Assembly: GCF_050433445.1 (NCBI RefSeq)
Contig: NZ_JBNPXF010000005.1
Coordinates: forward strand, 62,001-126,000
Length of the DNA stretch: 64,000 nucleotides
Source: Kroppenstedtia sanguinis
GTDB taxonomy: Bacteria > Bacillota > Bacilli > Thermoactinomycetales > DSM-45169
Reading direction: 5' to 3'
Shown here piece by piece: positions 50,299-59,851 of this stretch. Positions within the stretch are counted from its first letter, which is position 1; each line of letters opens with the position of its first letter. The position numbers and the translations under genes are program-made. Under the pieces are notes generated by a model. It made no database searches, was not told where the DNA came from, and saw nothing but the letters and a program-made list of their open reading frames with translations.

Positions 50299-51693
50299 AT
50301 GCAGAAAACCCTGATAGAGATCACGAAAGGGACCCATGGAAAACTGGTGGGCGGGGTTTCCGACTCTCATCTGCTCGTGGATGGGGTGTCTACCGATACC
50401 CGAACGCTGAAACCCAATCATCTGTATGTTCCCCTGATCGGAGAACGTTTTGACGGACATGATTTTTGGATGGATGCGGTCCGTGCTGGGGCTGCAGCCT
50501 CCCTCTGGAGTCAGGAGGTTCCCCTTCCTGAAGATCCTCCTATTATCCCACTGATTCAGGTAGAGGATACACTGAGTGCCCTTCAGGAACTGGCGGCAGC
50601 ATATCGGCAGGAGTTGGAAGTAAAAGTGGTGGGGATCACCGGTAGCAATGGGAAAACCACCACCAAGGATCTGACGGCTGCGATTCTGTCTACACGCTAT
50701 CGAGTTCATCGGACCCAGGGGAACCTGAACAATCATATTGGACTCCCCCTCACACTGCTATCCATGCCACCGGATACAGAAGTGGCCGTGGTGGAGATGG
50801 GGATGAATCACGCAGGGGAAATCGCCCGCTTATCGAACATCGCCACTCCGGATCTGGCGTTGGTGACCAATATCGGGGAAGCGCATCTGGAGTTTCTCGG
50901 TAGCCGAGGGGCGATTGCCGATGCCAAATTGGAAATTCGAGAAGGCTTGCCTTCTTCTGGGACGTTGATCATTAATGGCGATGAACCCTTGTTGCAGGAA
51001 CGCCTCGTCGGTGAGAAACGCCCTGTAATCCGGGTCGGCTTCGAAGAGTCCAATGAGGATCGCATCCTGGATCTAGAATTGAAGGGGAGGTCGGGGCTTG
51101 CCTTTTCCTCCTCTGCCACACATACTCGATTTGAAACTGGGTTGATGGGCAAACACAACGCCTTGAATGCTCTGCTGGGAATTCAGGCCGCTCGGTTGCT
51201 GGGATTGACGGAAACCGAGATCCAGGAGGGATTGAAAAGGGCTGAGGGTTCAGGAAGGCGTCTGGAAACTTCCCTGGCTTCCAATGGCATGCTCGTGGTG
51301 GATGATTCATACAATGCCAGCCCAACCGCAGTACGGGCAGCCATCGACTGGCTCACCTCTCTGGAAGGCTACGGAGAAAAATGGGTCTTGCTAGGGGATA
51401 TGTTGGAATTGGGAGTCCAAGAGGAGGCCCTTCATCGGGAAGTGGGCAGTTATGCCTTCCAGCAGGGAATCTCTCAGGTGTTCACACTAGGAGAGCGGGC
51501 TCGCTGGATCGCAGAGGGTGCCCGTGCCGCCGACCCAGATCGGCCGGTGACCCATTTCAACTCGGTTGAAGAAGCAGTCAAAACCCTTCGCCAGCAGGGA
51601 GGATCAGGGATTGCCTTGTTGGTCAAAGCTTCCTTGATGGCCCGTCTGGACCGGGTTGTGCAGCAACTTACAAAAGGAGAGATCCAAGGGTAA
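50299..51693 (+). CDS. murF: UDP-MurNAc-tripeptide D-Ala-D-Ala ligase
   Basis: About 464 residues with GITGSNGKTTTKDLTAAIL near residue 113, MGMNHAGEIARL near 166 and DDSYNASPTAVRAAI near 334. It adds D-alanyl-D-alanine to complete the pentapeptide. ATG 50299 is favoured by spacing from the AGAGG site; ATG 50293 is only 3 bases away from that site. It is followed immediately by mraY. Confidence 0.93.
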   Translation: MQKTLIEITKGTHGKLVGGVSDSHLLVDGVSTDTRTLKPNHLYVPLIGERFDGHDFWMDAVRAGAAASLWSQEVPLPEDPPIIPLIQVEDTLSALQELAAAYRQELEVKVVGITGSNGKTTTKDLTAAILSTRYRVHRTQGNLNNHIGLPLTLLSMPPDTEVAVVEMGMNHAGEIARLSNIATPDLALVTNIGEAHLEFLGSRGAIADAKLEIREGLPSSGTLIINGDEPLLQERLVGEKRPVIRVGFEESNEDRILDLELKGRSGLAFSSSATHTRFETGLMGKHNALNALLGIQAARLLGLTETEIQEGLKRAEGSGRRLETSLASNGMLVVDDSYNASPTAVRAAIDWLTSLEGYGEKWVLLGDMLELGVQEEALHREVGSYAFQQGISQVFTLGERARWIAEGARAADPDRPVTHFNSVEEAVKTLRQQGGSGIALLVKASLMARLDRVVQQLTKGEIQG

Positions 51694-52695
51694 ATGGATA
51701 TGAGACTGATCCTGGTTCCCCTCGCTGTGGCCTTTGGCCTGGGCGTATTGCTGGGACCTTTCGTCATTCCGGTCCTGCGACGTTTGAAGTTCGGTCAGGC
51801 GATCCGGGAAGAAGGGCCCAAGGCCCACATGAAAAAAGCAGGAACTCCCACCATGGGGGGAACCATTTTCCTAACCGTTTTGGTGTTGACAGCTATTCCG
51901 TTGAGCAATGTATTCTTTTTTGAACGGCTCTCGGATTTATTCTTTCTTCTGTTTGCCACATTGGGATATGGCATTTTGGGTTTTATGGATGACTATATCA
52001 AGGTCGTGATGAAGCGCAACTTGGGATTGACAGCGCGGCAGAAACTGCTGGGTCAGCTCTTTATCGGCCTGGTTCTGTTCTGGGTATTGTGGGAGGTGCG
52101 GATTGTTCGGGGGGAGAACCCGGCGATCTCCAACATCGGGATCCCAGGAACCGATATCCATTTCCAACTGAGCTGGTTGTATCTGCCTTTGTTGGTGATC
52201 GTGATGATCGCTGCTTCCAATGCGGTGAATCTGACAGATGGTTTGGATGGTCTGGTGGCGGGAACGGCTGCCATCGCCTATGGTGCCTACGCAGTCATCG
52301 GGATGGTTCAAAGCAACTATATGGTGGTCATCTTTTCCGCTGCGGTGGTGGGTGCCTTGTTGGGCTTTTTGGTTTTCAATGCCCATCCAGCCAAAGTGTT
52401 TATGGGGGACACAGGGTCCCTCGCCTTGGGTGGAGGACTGGCTGCTTTGGCGGTGATCACTAAGACAGAGCTTTTGTTGCCGATCATCGGGGGTGTGTTT
52501 GTGGTTGAGACCCTTTCGGTGATGATTCAAGTGCTCTCCTTCAAAATCAGGGGGAAACGGATCTTCCGCATGAGTCCCCTCCACCATCACTTTGAACTGG
52601 TAGGTTGGTCGGAATGGCGGGTGGTCACCACCTTTTGGTTCGCCGGCTTCTTGTGCGCCGCCTTGGGTATTTACCTGGAGGTGTTCCTGAAGTGA
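51694..52695 (+). CDS. mraY: phospho-MurNAc-pentapeptide translocase
   Basis: The 333-residue polytopic protein has about ten membrane helices. The catalytic aspartates are in FMDDYIKV near residue 95, NLTDGLDGLVAG near 180 and NAHPAKVFMGDTGSLALGG near 229, and the HHHFELVGWSEW motif lies near the C-terminus. It transfers phospho-MurNAc-pentapeptide to undecaprenyl phosphate to make lipid I. AAAGGAGAG precedes ATG 51694. Its stop overlaps the murD start. Confidence 0.95.
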   Translation: MDMRLILVPLAVAFGLGVLLGPFVIPVLRRLKFGQAIREEGPKAHMKKAGTPTMGGTIFLTVLVLTAIPLSNVFFFERLSDLFFLLFATLGYGILGFMDDYIKVVMKRNLGLTARQKLLGQLFIGLVLFWVLWEVRIVRGENPAISNIGIPGTDIHFQLSWLYLPLLVIVMIAASNAVNLTDGLDGLVAGTAAIAYGAYAVIGMVQSNYMVVIFSAAVVGALLGFLVFNAHPAKVFMGDTGSLALGGGLAALAVITKTELLLPIIGGVFVVETLSVMIQVLSFKIRGKRIFRMSPLHHHFELVGWSEWRVVTTFWFAGFLCAALGIYLEVFLK

Positions 52696-54059
52696 AGCCG
52701 TCTGACGAGGGATATACAGGCAAGAAAATCCTGGTATTGGGTCTGGCCCGCAGTGGAATGGCCGTGGCTCGGCTTCTCTGCCGCTTAGGGGCGAAAGTTA
52801 CAGTAAATGATCGCAAGTCTCGCAGAGAAGCACCGGAGGCGGAAGAGCTGGAGAAGGCGGGGATCCAGGTGGTATTGGGCGGACACCCGGAAGGATTGAT
52901 CCACCAAGAGTGGGATCTTCTGGTGAAAAACCCGGGTATCCCTTACCGAGTGCCTTTGTTACAGGAAGCAGAGACACAGGGGATCCCGGTGGTCACCGAG
53001 GTGGAGATCGCCTGGCAATTGACGGAGGCGTCGATGATCGGGATCACCGGCTCTAACGGAAAAACGACCACCACCTCCTTGGTGGGGCGCATGCTGGCCA
53101 GAGGGGGGATCCCGGCCCGTGTAGCGGGGAATATCGGGATGGCTTTGTCCGAGGTGGCCCCTGATATGGGAGAAGAAGAGTGGCTGATCTCCGAGCTGAG
53201 TAGCTTCCAACTGAAAGGGACACGCCGTTTCCGTCCGCGGATCGGGGCGCTGCTCAACTTGGTCCCTGCTCATCTCGATTATCACGGTTCCATGGAGGAT
53301 TATCTGGACTCGAAGCGCAAGCTCTTTGCCAACCAACAACCGGGAGATATTGCTGTTTTGAACCGGGACTCCGAGGTGTGCCGCGAGCTGGCTCCTCAGC
53401 TGAGAGGGGATGTGTGGTGGTTCAGCCGTCGGGAAGAGGTAGAGAGGGGTTTGATGGTGAAGAAGGGGTGGGTGACCGCCCGCTTACCTGGCGGGGAGGA
53501 GCTTTCCCTGCTACCCGTCTCCCAGGTCCAGCTACCAGGGGTTCATATGGAGAACGCTCTGGCGGCATCGGCGATTGCCTTGGCGGCAGGTTGTTCCGCA
53601 GATGCTCTCCGGGAGGAATTGCGGACTTTTACCGGGGTGGAGCATCGGTTGGAATTTGTGGCCACCGTCGATGGGATACGCTACTACAATGATTCAAAGG
53701 CGACCAATGGAAAAGCAGCTACTTCAGCGATGGAATCCTTTACGGATCCGATTATTCTCATCGCTGGCGGCTTGGACAGAGGTGTCGATTTCCACGAGTT
53801 GGTTCCGGTGTTCCAACAGCGGCTCAAAGGGATTGTCACCTATGGGGAAGCGGGGGATATTCTACTAAAACGGGCGGAGGAAGCTGGGGTTTCCTTGCGG
53901 GAGAAAGCAGAGGAAATCGCTGACGCGGTGACCCGAGCCTCTCATCTCGCCACTACTGGAGATGTTGTTCTTTTGTCCCCAGCCTGTGCCAGTTGGGATT
54001 TGTACACCTCATTTGAAGAACGGGGAAGCATTTTTAAACAAGCCGTGCATAATCTTTAA
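52692..54059 (+). CDS. murD: UDP-MurNAc-L-alanine D-glutamate ligase
   Basis: About 455 residues: an N-terminal Rossmann domain beginning KILVLGLARSGMAVARLL, the ATP loop ITGSNGKTTTTSLVGRML near residue 119, HLDYHGSMEDYLDSKRKLF near 196 and YNDSKATNGKAATSAM near 333. It adds D-glutamate to UDP-MurNAc-alanine. GTG 52692 overlaps the mraY stop (GTGA); GGAGG is upstream, inside mraY. The frame is open to 52605 within mraY. Confidence 0.93.
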   Translation: MKPSDEGYTGKKILVLGLARSGMAVARLLCRLGAKVTVNDRKSRREAPEAEELEKAGIQVVLGGHPEGLIHQEWDLLVKNPGIPYRVPLLQEAETQGIPVVTEVEIAWQLTEASMIGITGSNGKTTTTSLVGRMLARGGIPARVAGNIGMALSEVAPDMGEEEWLISELSSFQLKGTRRFRPRIGALLNLVPAHLDYHGSMEDYLDSKRKLFANQQPGDIAVLNRDSEVCRELAPQLRGDVWWFSRREEVERGLMVKKGWVTARLPGGEELSLLPVSQVQLPGVHMENALAASAIALAAGCSADALREELRTFTGVEHRLEFVATVDGIRYYNDSKATNGKAATSAMESFTDPIILIAGGLDRGVDFHELVPVFQQRLKGIVTYGEAGDILLKRAEEAGVSLREKAEEIADAVTRASHLATTGDVVLLSPACASWDLYTSFEERGSIFKQAVHNL

Positions 54060-54101
54060 ACAGGGCTTGCCCCTAAACTCTTCACTGAGGTGAAAACGTC
54101 C

Positions 54102-55199
54102 ATGGCCAAACCGCGGAGAACACCGGATCTGGTGATTATCATCGTGATCCTGCTGTTATTGACGATCGGCGTCATCATGGTGTACAGTGCCAGTGCCGCT
54201 TATTCCCATCATAAGTTTGATGACAGCTTCTTCTATGCGAAACGTCAGATGCTGTTTGCCGCTTTGGGCGTTTTTTTGATGTGGATCGTATCCAGGCTGG
54301 ATCCCGAACTCTTTTATCGCTGGGCCAAACCGGGGCTCATCGTTTGTTTTTTTCTGTTGGTGCTCGTTCTCATCCCTGGTGTTGGCATGGTGCGCGGGGG
54401 TGCCCGCAGTTGGTTAGGGATCGGAGCCTTCAGCATTCAACCTTCGGAGTTTATGAAGTTGGCCGTCATTCTGTTTTTGGCACGTTATCTGTCAGATCAT
54501 GCCCGTCAGACGGATACCTTCACTCGGGGGATGCTGATGCCGCTGGTCTACTCTGGGGTCGCTTTTGCCCTCATTATGATGCAACCGGATCTGGGGACGG
54601 GGACGGTTCTGATGGGCACGGCTGCTGTGTTGATCTATACGGCAGGAGCGAGGATGAAGTACCTGTTCAGCCTTTGCCTGGCGGGAGTCCTCGGCTTTGC
54701 TGGTTTGGTGTTGGCGGCACCTTACCGGATTCAGCGGATCACTGCCTTTCTCGATCCTTGGCAAGATCCCTTAGGAGCCGGTTATCAGGTGATCCAGTCT
54801 CTGTTTGCCATCGGACCGGGAGGTTTGATGGGATTGGGGCTGGGACTCAGTCGGCAAAAACATTTGTATCTGCCTGAACCGCACACGGACTTTATTTTCT
54901 CCATCCTTGCAGAAGAAATGGGCTTTCTCGGTGCCGGAACGGTAATCATCCTCTTTGCCGTGCTGGTATGGAGGGGGCTCCGAGTGGCGATAATGGCTCC
55001 AAATCAGTTTCACAGTTTGATCGCTGCCGGAGTGACGGGGATGATCGTGATTCAGGCTGTGATCAATATTGGGGTGGTGACGGGAGCCTTTCCGGTGACC
55101 GGGATCACCCTGCCCTTTCTCAGTTATGGTGGTTCTTCTCTCACTCTGACCTTGGCGGCGGTGGGGATTCTGTTAAACTTGTCCCGATACACCGAATGA
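54102..55199 (+). CDS. spoVE: SpoVE/FtsW-family SEDS glycosyltransferase, probable SpoVE
   Basis: About 365 residues, the length of B. subtilis SpoVE, with about ten membrane helices. SEDS motifs include WLGIGAFSIQPSEFMKLAVI near residue 105 and the GLGLSRQKHLYLPEPHTDFI loop near 247 with the catalytic aspartate, ending in PFLSYGGSSLTLTLAAVGI. Its place between murD and murG is that of spoVE. As no other FtsW is in the window, a dual vegetative role cannot be excluded. GAGGTG precedes ATG 54102. Confidence 0.9.
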   Translation: MAKPRRTPDLVIIIVILLLLTIGVIMVYSASAAYSHHKFDDSFFYAKRQMLFAALGVFLMWIVSRLDPELFYRWAKPGLIVCFFLLVLVLIPGVGMVRGGARSWLGIGAFSIQPSEFMKLAVILFLARYLSDHARQTDTFTRGMLMPLVYSGVAFALIMMQPDLGTGTVLMGTAAVLIYTAGARMKYLFSLCLAGVLGFAGLVLAAPYRIQRITAFLDPWQDPLGAGYQVIQSLFAIGPGGLMGLGLGLSRQKHLYLPEPHTDFIFSILAEEMGFLGAGTVIILFAVLVWRGLRVAIMAPNQFHSLIAAGVTGMIVIQAVINIGVVTGAFPVTGITLPFLSYGGSSLTLTLAAVGILLNLSRYTE

Positions 55200-55386
55200 C
55201 ACGCGGATTCAGTCCGGTGGGACAGGAGAATGGGGTAGATCTGAGCTTTTACAAAGCATGCAGATGAAGTAAGTGGATCCCGGTGAGTTTTGCGCCTGAA
55301 GGGCGCAAAGACGAATCCAAGTCCCACCCTCCCGCCCGTCCAAAAATGATGTAAATCACAATATTTCGAGGGAAACGGGTGATATC

Positions 55387-56502
55387 ATGAATAGACTCAT
55401 GCTCTCCGGAGGAGGAACGGGTGGACATATATACCCCGCGTTATCGATTGCCAAGGCTTTTCGCCTTCGCAATCCAGAAGCGGAGATTGGATATATCGGA
55501 ACGCCAAACGGATTGGAAGCCAAAATTGTTCCCAAAGAGGAAGGGATCCAATTCTTCCAGGTGGAAATCCAGGGCTTTCGCCGCAAGATTTCTTTGGATA
55601 ATCTGCAGACCTTGACCAAATTTGTTCGTGCCGTCCGGGATTCTAAGCAGTATATCCGTCAATTTCAACCGGAGGCGGTGGTGGGAACTGGCGGGTATGT
55701 GAGCGGTCCGGCCCTATATGCAGCGGCTCAGCTGGGAGTCCCGACATTAATTGTGGAACCTGATGTGTTGCCGGGACTGACCACCCGTTTTCTCTCCCGC
55801 TATGTGGATGTGGTGGCGATCAGTTTGAGCGGATCGGAGAAGCATCTAACCAAGGCGAAGCGTGTTTTCCACACCGGGAACCCCCGGGGGACCGAAGTCA
55901 CCCATGCCCAGGCGGAGAAGGGCAAAGAAGCTCTCGGTATCGCAGGAGAGGACAAGCCTTTGGTGCTCATTTTCGGCGGCAGTCGGGGGGCCAAACCGCT
56001 CAATGACGCTGTCAATGAGATGGTGCCCTGGATTCGGGAAGCAAGCCACCTCCATTTCGTCTATGTGACAGGCGAAGTGCATTATGATGAGGTTACTGCT
56101 AAGATAGAAAACGACGGAGAGATTTCCAATCTGACCATTCGGCCTTTTCTCTTCAATATGCCCGATGTACTGGCGGCCACTTCCTTGGTGGTCGGACGAG
56201 CAGGCGCTTCCACTTTGGCGGAACTGACTGCACTTGGAATTCCGTCGATCCTGATTCCATCTCCCTATGTCACCAACAATCACCAGGAGGCCAATGCCCG
56301 TTGGTTGGAGGGACAGGGAGCTGGCCGTATGATCCTGGAACAAGAGTTGACTGGTGAGAAGCTGTGGAGCATCATCCGCGAGATTGTGGAGGATTCCGAG
56401 TGTCGTCAGCAGATGAGTGAAGCAGCGCGTAAACTGGGGCGACCGGATGCAGCGGAGGTGATCGTCGATGAGTTGGAACAATTATCCGGCGGAAAAAGTT
56501 GA
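55387..56502 (+). CDS. murG: undecaprenyl-PP-MurNAc-pentapeptide GlcNAc transferase
   Basis: The 371-residue GT-B enzyme has GGGTGGHIYPALSIA at residue 7, a VVGTGGYVSGPAL glycine loop near 98, LIFGGSRGAKPLN near 196 and VVGRAGASTLAELTALGIPS near 265 for UDP-GlcNAc binding. It makes lipid II on the inner membrane face. CGAGGG lies before ATG 55387. The 187-base gap from spoVE contains a nested hairpin. Confidence 0.95.
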   Translation: MNRLMLSGGGTGGHIYPALSIAKAFRLRNPEAEIGYIGTPNGLEAKIVPKEEGIQFFQVEIQGFRRKISLDNLQTLTKFVRAVRDSKQYIRQFQPEAVVGTGGYVSGPALYAAAQLGVPTLIVEPDVLPGLTTRFLSRYVDVVAISLSGSEKHLTKAKRVFHTGNPRGTEVTHAQAEKGKEALGIAGEDKPLVLIFGGSRGAKPLNDAVNEMVPWIREASHLHFVYVTGEVHYDEVTAKIENDGEISNLTIRPFLFNMPDVLAATSLVVGRAGASTLAELTALGIPSILIPSPYVTNNHQEANARWLEGQGAGRMILEQELTGEKLWSIIREIVEDSECRQQMSEAARKLGRPDAAEVIVDELEQLSGGKS

Positions 56503-56619
56503 AACGGGTTCCGGGGGATGCGGACTTCCGTCACACAAATGGTTCATGGGCATAGACTATCATATATCACGCCCGGAACTCATTTTTGAGGTGAATATCG
56601 GCAAAGGGAGGAACCTATT

Positions 56620-57528
56620 TTGGAATCGATCGCTCAGGAAATGAAGCAAGCCGATATCCGGGATGTACGCATCAATGAACTGTTATCCCGTCATACGACA
56701 TGGAAAGTGGGCGGTCCCGCTGATCTTTTGGTCTACCCCACGGACAAGGGTGAACTGGAGCGGGCCATGTCCGTGATTCACAAACACGGCCTCCCCTGGC
56801 GGGTGATCGGCAGGGGATCCAACCTGTTGGTACGGGATGGTGGAATCCGTGGTGTCGTGATCAAAATGGGAAACGGAATGGACCATTTGCAAGTGGAGGG
56901 AGACCGCGTCACGGCGGGAGGCGGGTATTCCTTTGTCAAATTGTCGGTGATGATCTCCAGACAGGGCTTGACCGGACTGGAATTTGCCGGTGGAATTCCC
57001 GGTACTGTCGGGGGAGCTGTGTTCATGAATGCTGGTGCCCACGGGTCTGAAGTCTGTGAAGTGCTGGAAAAGGCAGAAGTTCTTCTGGAAAATGGGGAAT
57101 GGGCTGTATTGGATAACGAAGAACTTCAATTCAGCTACCGCACTTCCATCCTGCAAAAGGAAAAGCGCGGGGTGGTGACAGAGGCCACATTTCAACTGAA
57201 GGAAGGAAATCGGGAGGAAGTGTTGGCCACCATGGCTCGGTACAAGGAGCAGCGCAGACAGTCCCAGCCCCTGCAAGATCGTTGTGCGGGAAGTGTCTTT
57301 CGGAATCCGACGGGGGATCATTCCGGCCGTCTGATCGAAGCTGCGGGGCTGAAAGGTTACCGGATCGGCGATGCAGAAGTGTCCACCCGGCATGCCAATT
57401 TCATCGTCAATCGCGGAAACGCGACGGCAAACGATGTTCTCACCCTAATTAGGCACATCATCAGAACCATTGAGCAGAAGTACGGGGTTACTCTGGTACC
57501 GGAAGTTCAGGTGGTGGGCGAGGGGTAG
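56620..57528 (+). CDS. murB: UDP-N-acetylenolpyruvoylglucosamine reductase
   Basis: The 302-residue FAD enzyme shows the TTWKVGGPADLLVYP start near residue 27, the FAD loop IGRGSNLLVRDGG near 65, FAGGIPGTVGGAVFMNAGAH near 117 and the catalytic serine in CAGSVFRNP near 224. It reduces enolpyruvyl-UDP-GlcNAc to UDP-MurNAc. TTG 56620 follows GGGAGG. It is followed after 14 bases by murA, its pathway predecessor. Confidence 0.94.
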   Translation: MESIAQEMKQADIRDVRINELLSRHTTWKVGGPADLLVYPTDKGELERAMSVIHKHGLPWRVIGRGSNLLVRDGGIRGVVIKMGNGMDHLQVEGDRVTAGGGYSFVKLSVMISRQGLTGLEFAGGIPGTVGGAVFMNAGAHGSEVCEVLEKAEVLLENGEWAVLDNEELQFSYRTSILQKEKRGVVTEATFQLKEGNREEVLATMARYKEQRRQSQPLQDRCAGSVFRNPTGDHSGRLIEAAGLKGYRIGDAEVSTRHANFIVNRGNATANDVLTLIRHIIRTIEQKYGVTLVPEVQVVGEG

Positions 57529-57542
57529 ACGGAGGTGGAACA

Positions 57543-58814
57543 TTGGAGCAGTTTGTCATTAAAGGCGGGAAACCTCTGTACGGCACCCTACGGGTTCAAG
57601 GTGCCAAAAATTCAGCTCTTCCCATCCTGGCTGCGACGCTGATGGCTGGGGGATTCCATGAAATCCGGGATGTCCCCCGCCTTTCCGACATCGATGTGAT
57701 GGATCGCATTTTAAGAGCGCTAGGTGTCAAAGCGCGATGGGACGGAAACCATGTCAAATTGGAGACATCTACTCTCAAAACGACACGGATTCCCGAAGTG
57801 TTGATGCAACAGATGCGATCCTCCATCTTCTTGATGGGGCCACTTCTCGCCCGGACGGGGGAAGTGATTGTCACTCGCCCTGGAGGATGTGCAATCGGGG
57901 CCCGCCCCATCGATCTTCATCTGAAAGGGTTGCGGCTGTTGGGAGCCGAGATCCAGGAGGATCAGGGCCATATCCGTTGTTCTGCCCGCAAGTTGACAGG
58001 TGCAGATATCCACTTGGATCTGCCCAGTGTGGGGGCGACGGAAAACATCATGATGGCGGCGGCTTGTGCCGAAGGGGAAACCGTGATTCGAAACGCCGCC
58101 CGGGAACCGGAAATTGTCGACTTGCAACGTTTCTTGAACCGGATGGGTGCTGACGTTCACGGGGCGGGCACTGGCCAGGTGGTGATCCACGGTGTCAGAC
58201 AGCTACATCCGGTCTCATACGAAATTATTCCGGATCGGATTGTGGCCGGCACGTTAGCCGTCGCCGCCGTTGTCACAGGTGGAGAGATCCTGTTGACCCA
58301 TGTCATTCCAGACCATATGCGATCCACCCTCCAGTTGTTGGAGCGCGCAGGTGCCCAGTTGAAAAGCGAGGGGGATGCCTTGTGGGTTCAAGGAGGCGCT
58401 CAGTTAAAGGCGGTAGGGGATGTGGTGACGGAACCTTATCCCGGATTTCCCACGGATATGCAACCCCAAATTCTCGTTTTGTTATCCTTGACCCAAGGGA
58501 AGAGTCAATTATCCGAGAAGATCTTTAACGGGCGCTTGAAACATGTCCATGAGCTGACCCGGATGGGAGCGGATCTGACCGCCCATGACAACCAAGTGGA
58601 GATCCGGGGGGTGCCTTATCTGAGCGGAGCCGTTGTGGAAGCCTCCGATCTGCGGGCGGGGGCGGCACTGGTGACCGCTGGATTGGCCGCCAATGGAACT
58701 ACTCATGTATATGGACTCAACCATATAGACCGAGGATATGAACGGCTGGATGCCACCTTTCAGCATCTAGGTGGACAGATTCAACGCTATCATGGAAAAG
58801 TAGCCTCTCTTTAA
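57543..58814 (+). CDS. murA: UDP-GlcNAc 1-carboxyvinyltransferase
   Basis: The 423-residue EPT fold begins MEQFVIKGGKPLYGTLRVQG and has AKNSALPILAATLM near residue 21, the PEP-binding active-site cysteine C116 in RPGGCAIGARPIDLH, and NGRLKHVHELTRMGAD near 331. It carries out the first committed step of wall synthesis and is the target of fosfomycin. TTG 57543 follows GGAGGTGG. In B. subtilis murAA is elsewhere; here murB and murA act as a pair inside the dcw cluster. Confidence 0.95.
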   Translation: MEQFVIKGGKPLYGTLRVQGAKNSALPILAATLMAGGFHEIRDVPRLSDIDVMDRILRALGVKARWDGNHVKLETSTLKTTRIPEVLMQQMRSSIFLMGPLLARTGEVIVTRPGGCAIGARPIDLHLKGLRLLGAEIQEDQGHIRCSARKLTGADIHLDLPSVGATENIMMAAACAEGETVIRNAAREPEIVDLQRFLNRMGADVHGAGTGQVVIHGVRQLHPVSYEIIPDRIVAGTLAVAAVVTGGEILLTHVIPDHMRSTLQLLERAGAQLKSEGDALWVQGGAQLKAVGDVVTEPYPGFPTDMQPQILVLLSLTQGKSQLSEKIFNGRLKHVHELTRMGADLTAHDNQVEIRGVPYLSGAVVEASDLRAGAALVTAGLAANGTTHVYGLNHIDRGYERLDATFQHLGGQIQRYHGKVASL

Positions 58815-58816
58815 CT

Positions 58817-58849
58817 GGCAGCAGCACAAATTTGTGCCGCTGCTTTTTT
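58817..58849 (+). terminator. intrinsic terminator after murA
   Basis: GGCAGCAGCACAAA and TTTGTGCCGCTGC form a long stem with one mismatch and an almost loopless centre, then TTTTTT. Confidence 0.88.
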
Positions 58850-58954
58850 GGGATTTTGTCGACCCTGTCCCGTAGAACTGGTACATTGTGATAACATAGG
58901 GTGAGATTGCATCAGCATTTCCCTTTTGGGGGTATGTAAAGGAGTTGGATCCCC

Positions 58955-59689
58955 ATGGAACAACGGGTCCCGCCCTTGCGCTCTCCGAGCCGGGGGCGAA
59001 AACCCCCCTCAGTTGCGGCCATTCTGTTTATCCTTCTGTTTTTTCTGGGAATTTCTCTGGTTTTGTTCCTGAAGTCTCCTTTGAGTGAAGTCAGGGAGAT
59101 CCACATTGAAGGAAATCAGTGGCTGAGTGATGGAGAGGTGATGAAGATCACCCGTTTGATGAAAGGGGCTTCCTGGTTCCATTGGGATGCAAAGGGGGCG
59201 GAGGAGCGCCTGCAGGAATTGCCGGAAGTCAAAGAGGCATCCGTGGTTAAATCCTTTCCCGGAAAGGTACAAATCCGGTTGCGTGAGGTAAACCGGGTGG
59301 GCTATCTAGCAGAAGGGGGCCAGATCTATCCGTTGCTGTCCGACGGTTCCATTCTGAAGAAGAGTCCATGGAAGGGAGAGGTGGACCGTCCGTTGGTGAA
59401 AGGGATGAATCAAAGTTCAGAACGGCGATCGATCGCTACGGGACTGGCCCAACTTCCGCCCCGAGTCTCTGCCGAGATCTCAGAGATCCGACCTGGCGGA
59501 AACGATACATATCCTGATCTGGTCAAGGTATATACCCTGCGCGATCATTTAATTCGTGTCCGCGCCCGGGACTTTGGCGAAAAGATGAAATACTACCCCC
59601 ATTTCATGGACCGTCCTCCGGGAACTCTCCATCTGTTGGAGAGCACATGGTATGTACCCGGGGATCAACTCTCCGATGCAGAGGAATGA
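58955..59689 (+). CDS. divIB: cell division protein DivIB/FtsQ
   Basis: The 244-residue protein has a basic cytoplasmic tail, one membrane helix (about 19-39), a POTRA domain (VREIHIEGNQWLSDGEVMKI near residue 46) and the beta domain with VRARDFGEKMKYY near 206. It stabilises FtsL-DivIC at the septum. AAAGGAG lies before ATG 58955. In B. subtilis ylxW, ylxX and sbp follow; here the 162 bases before ftsA contain no gene. Confidence 0.9.
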   Translation: MEQRVPPLRSPSRGRKPPSVAAILFILLFFLGISLVLFLKSPLSEVREIHIEGNQWLSDGEVMKITRLMKGASWFHWDAKGAEERLQELPEVKEASVVKSFPGKVQIRLREVNRVGYLAEGGQIYPLLSDGSILKKSPWKGEVDRPLVKGMNQSSERRSIATGLAQLPPRVSAEISEIRPGGNDTYPDLVKVYTLRDHLIRVRARDFGEKMKYYPHFMDRPPGTLHLLESTWYVPGDQLSDAEE

Positions 59690-59851
59690 GGTGGAAGAAA
59701 AAGTGGGAGGGAAAAAGGGTAAAAACTCCTTGGCGTTGAATAACTTTGGTACAAGCGGAATTCTCCCCTTCGCTTCTCCCCATTTTTTTCAGAGAAAAAA
59801 TCCATTTCCACCACCATGTAAAAAATTCTCGGGCAAGGAGGTGCCCAGGAT

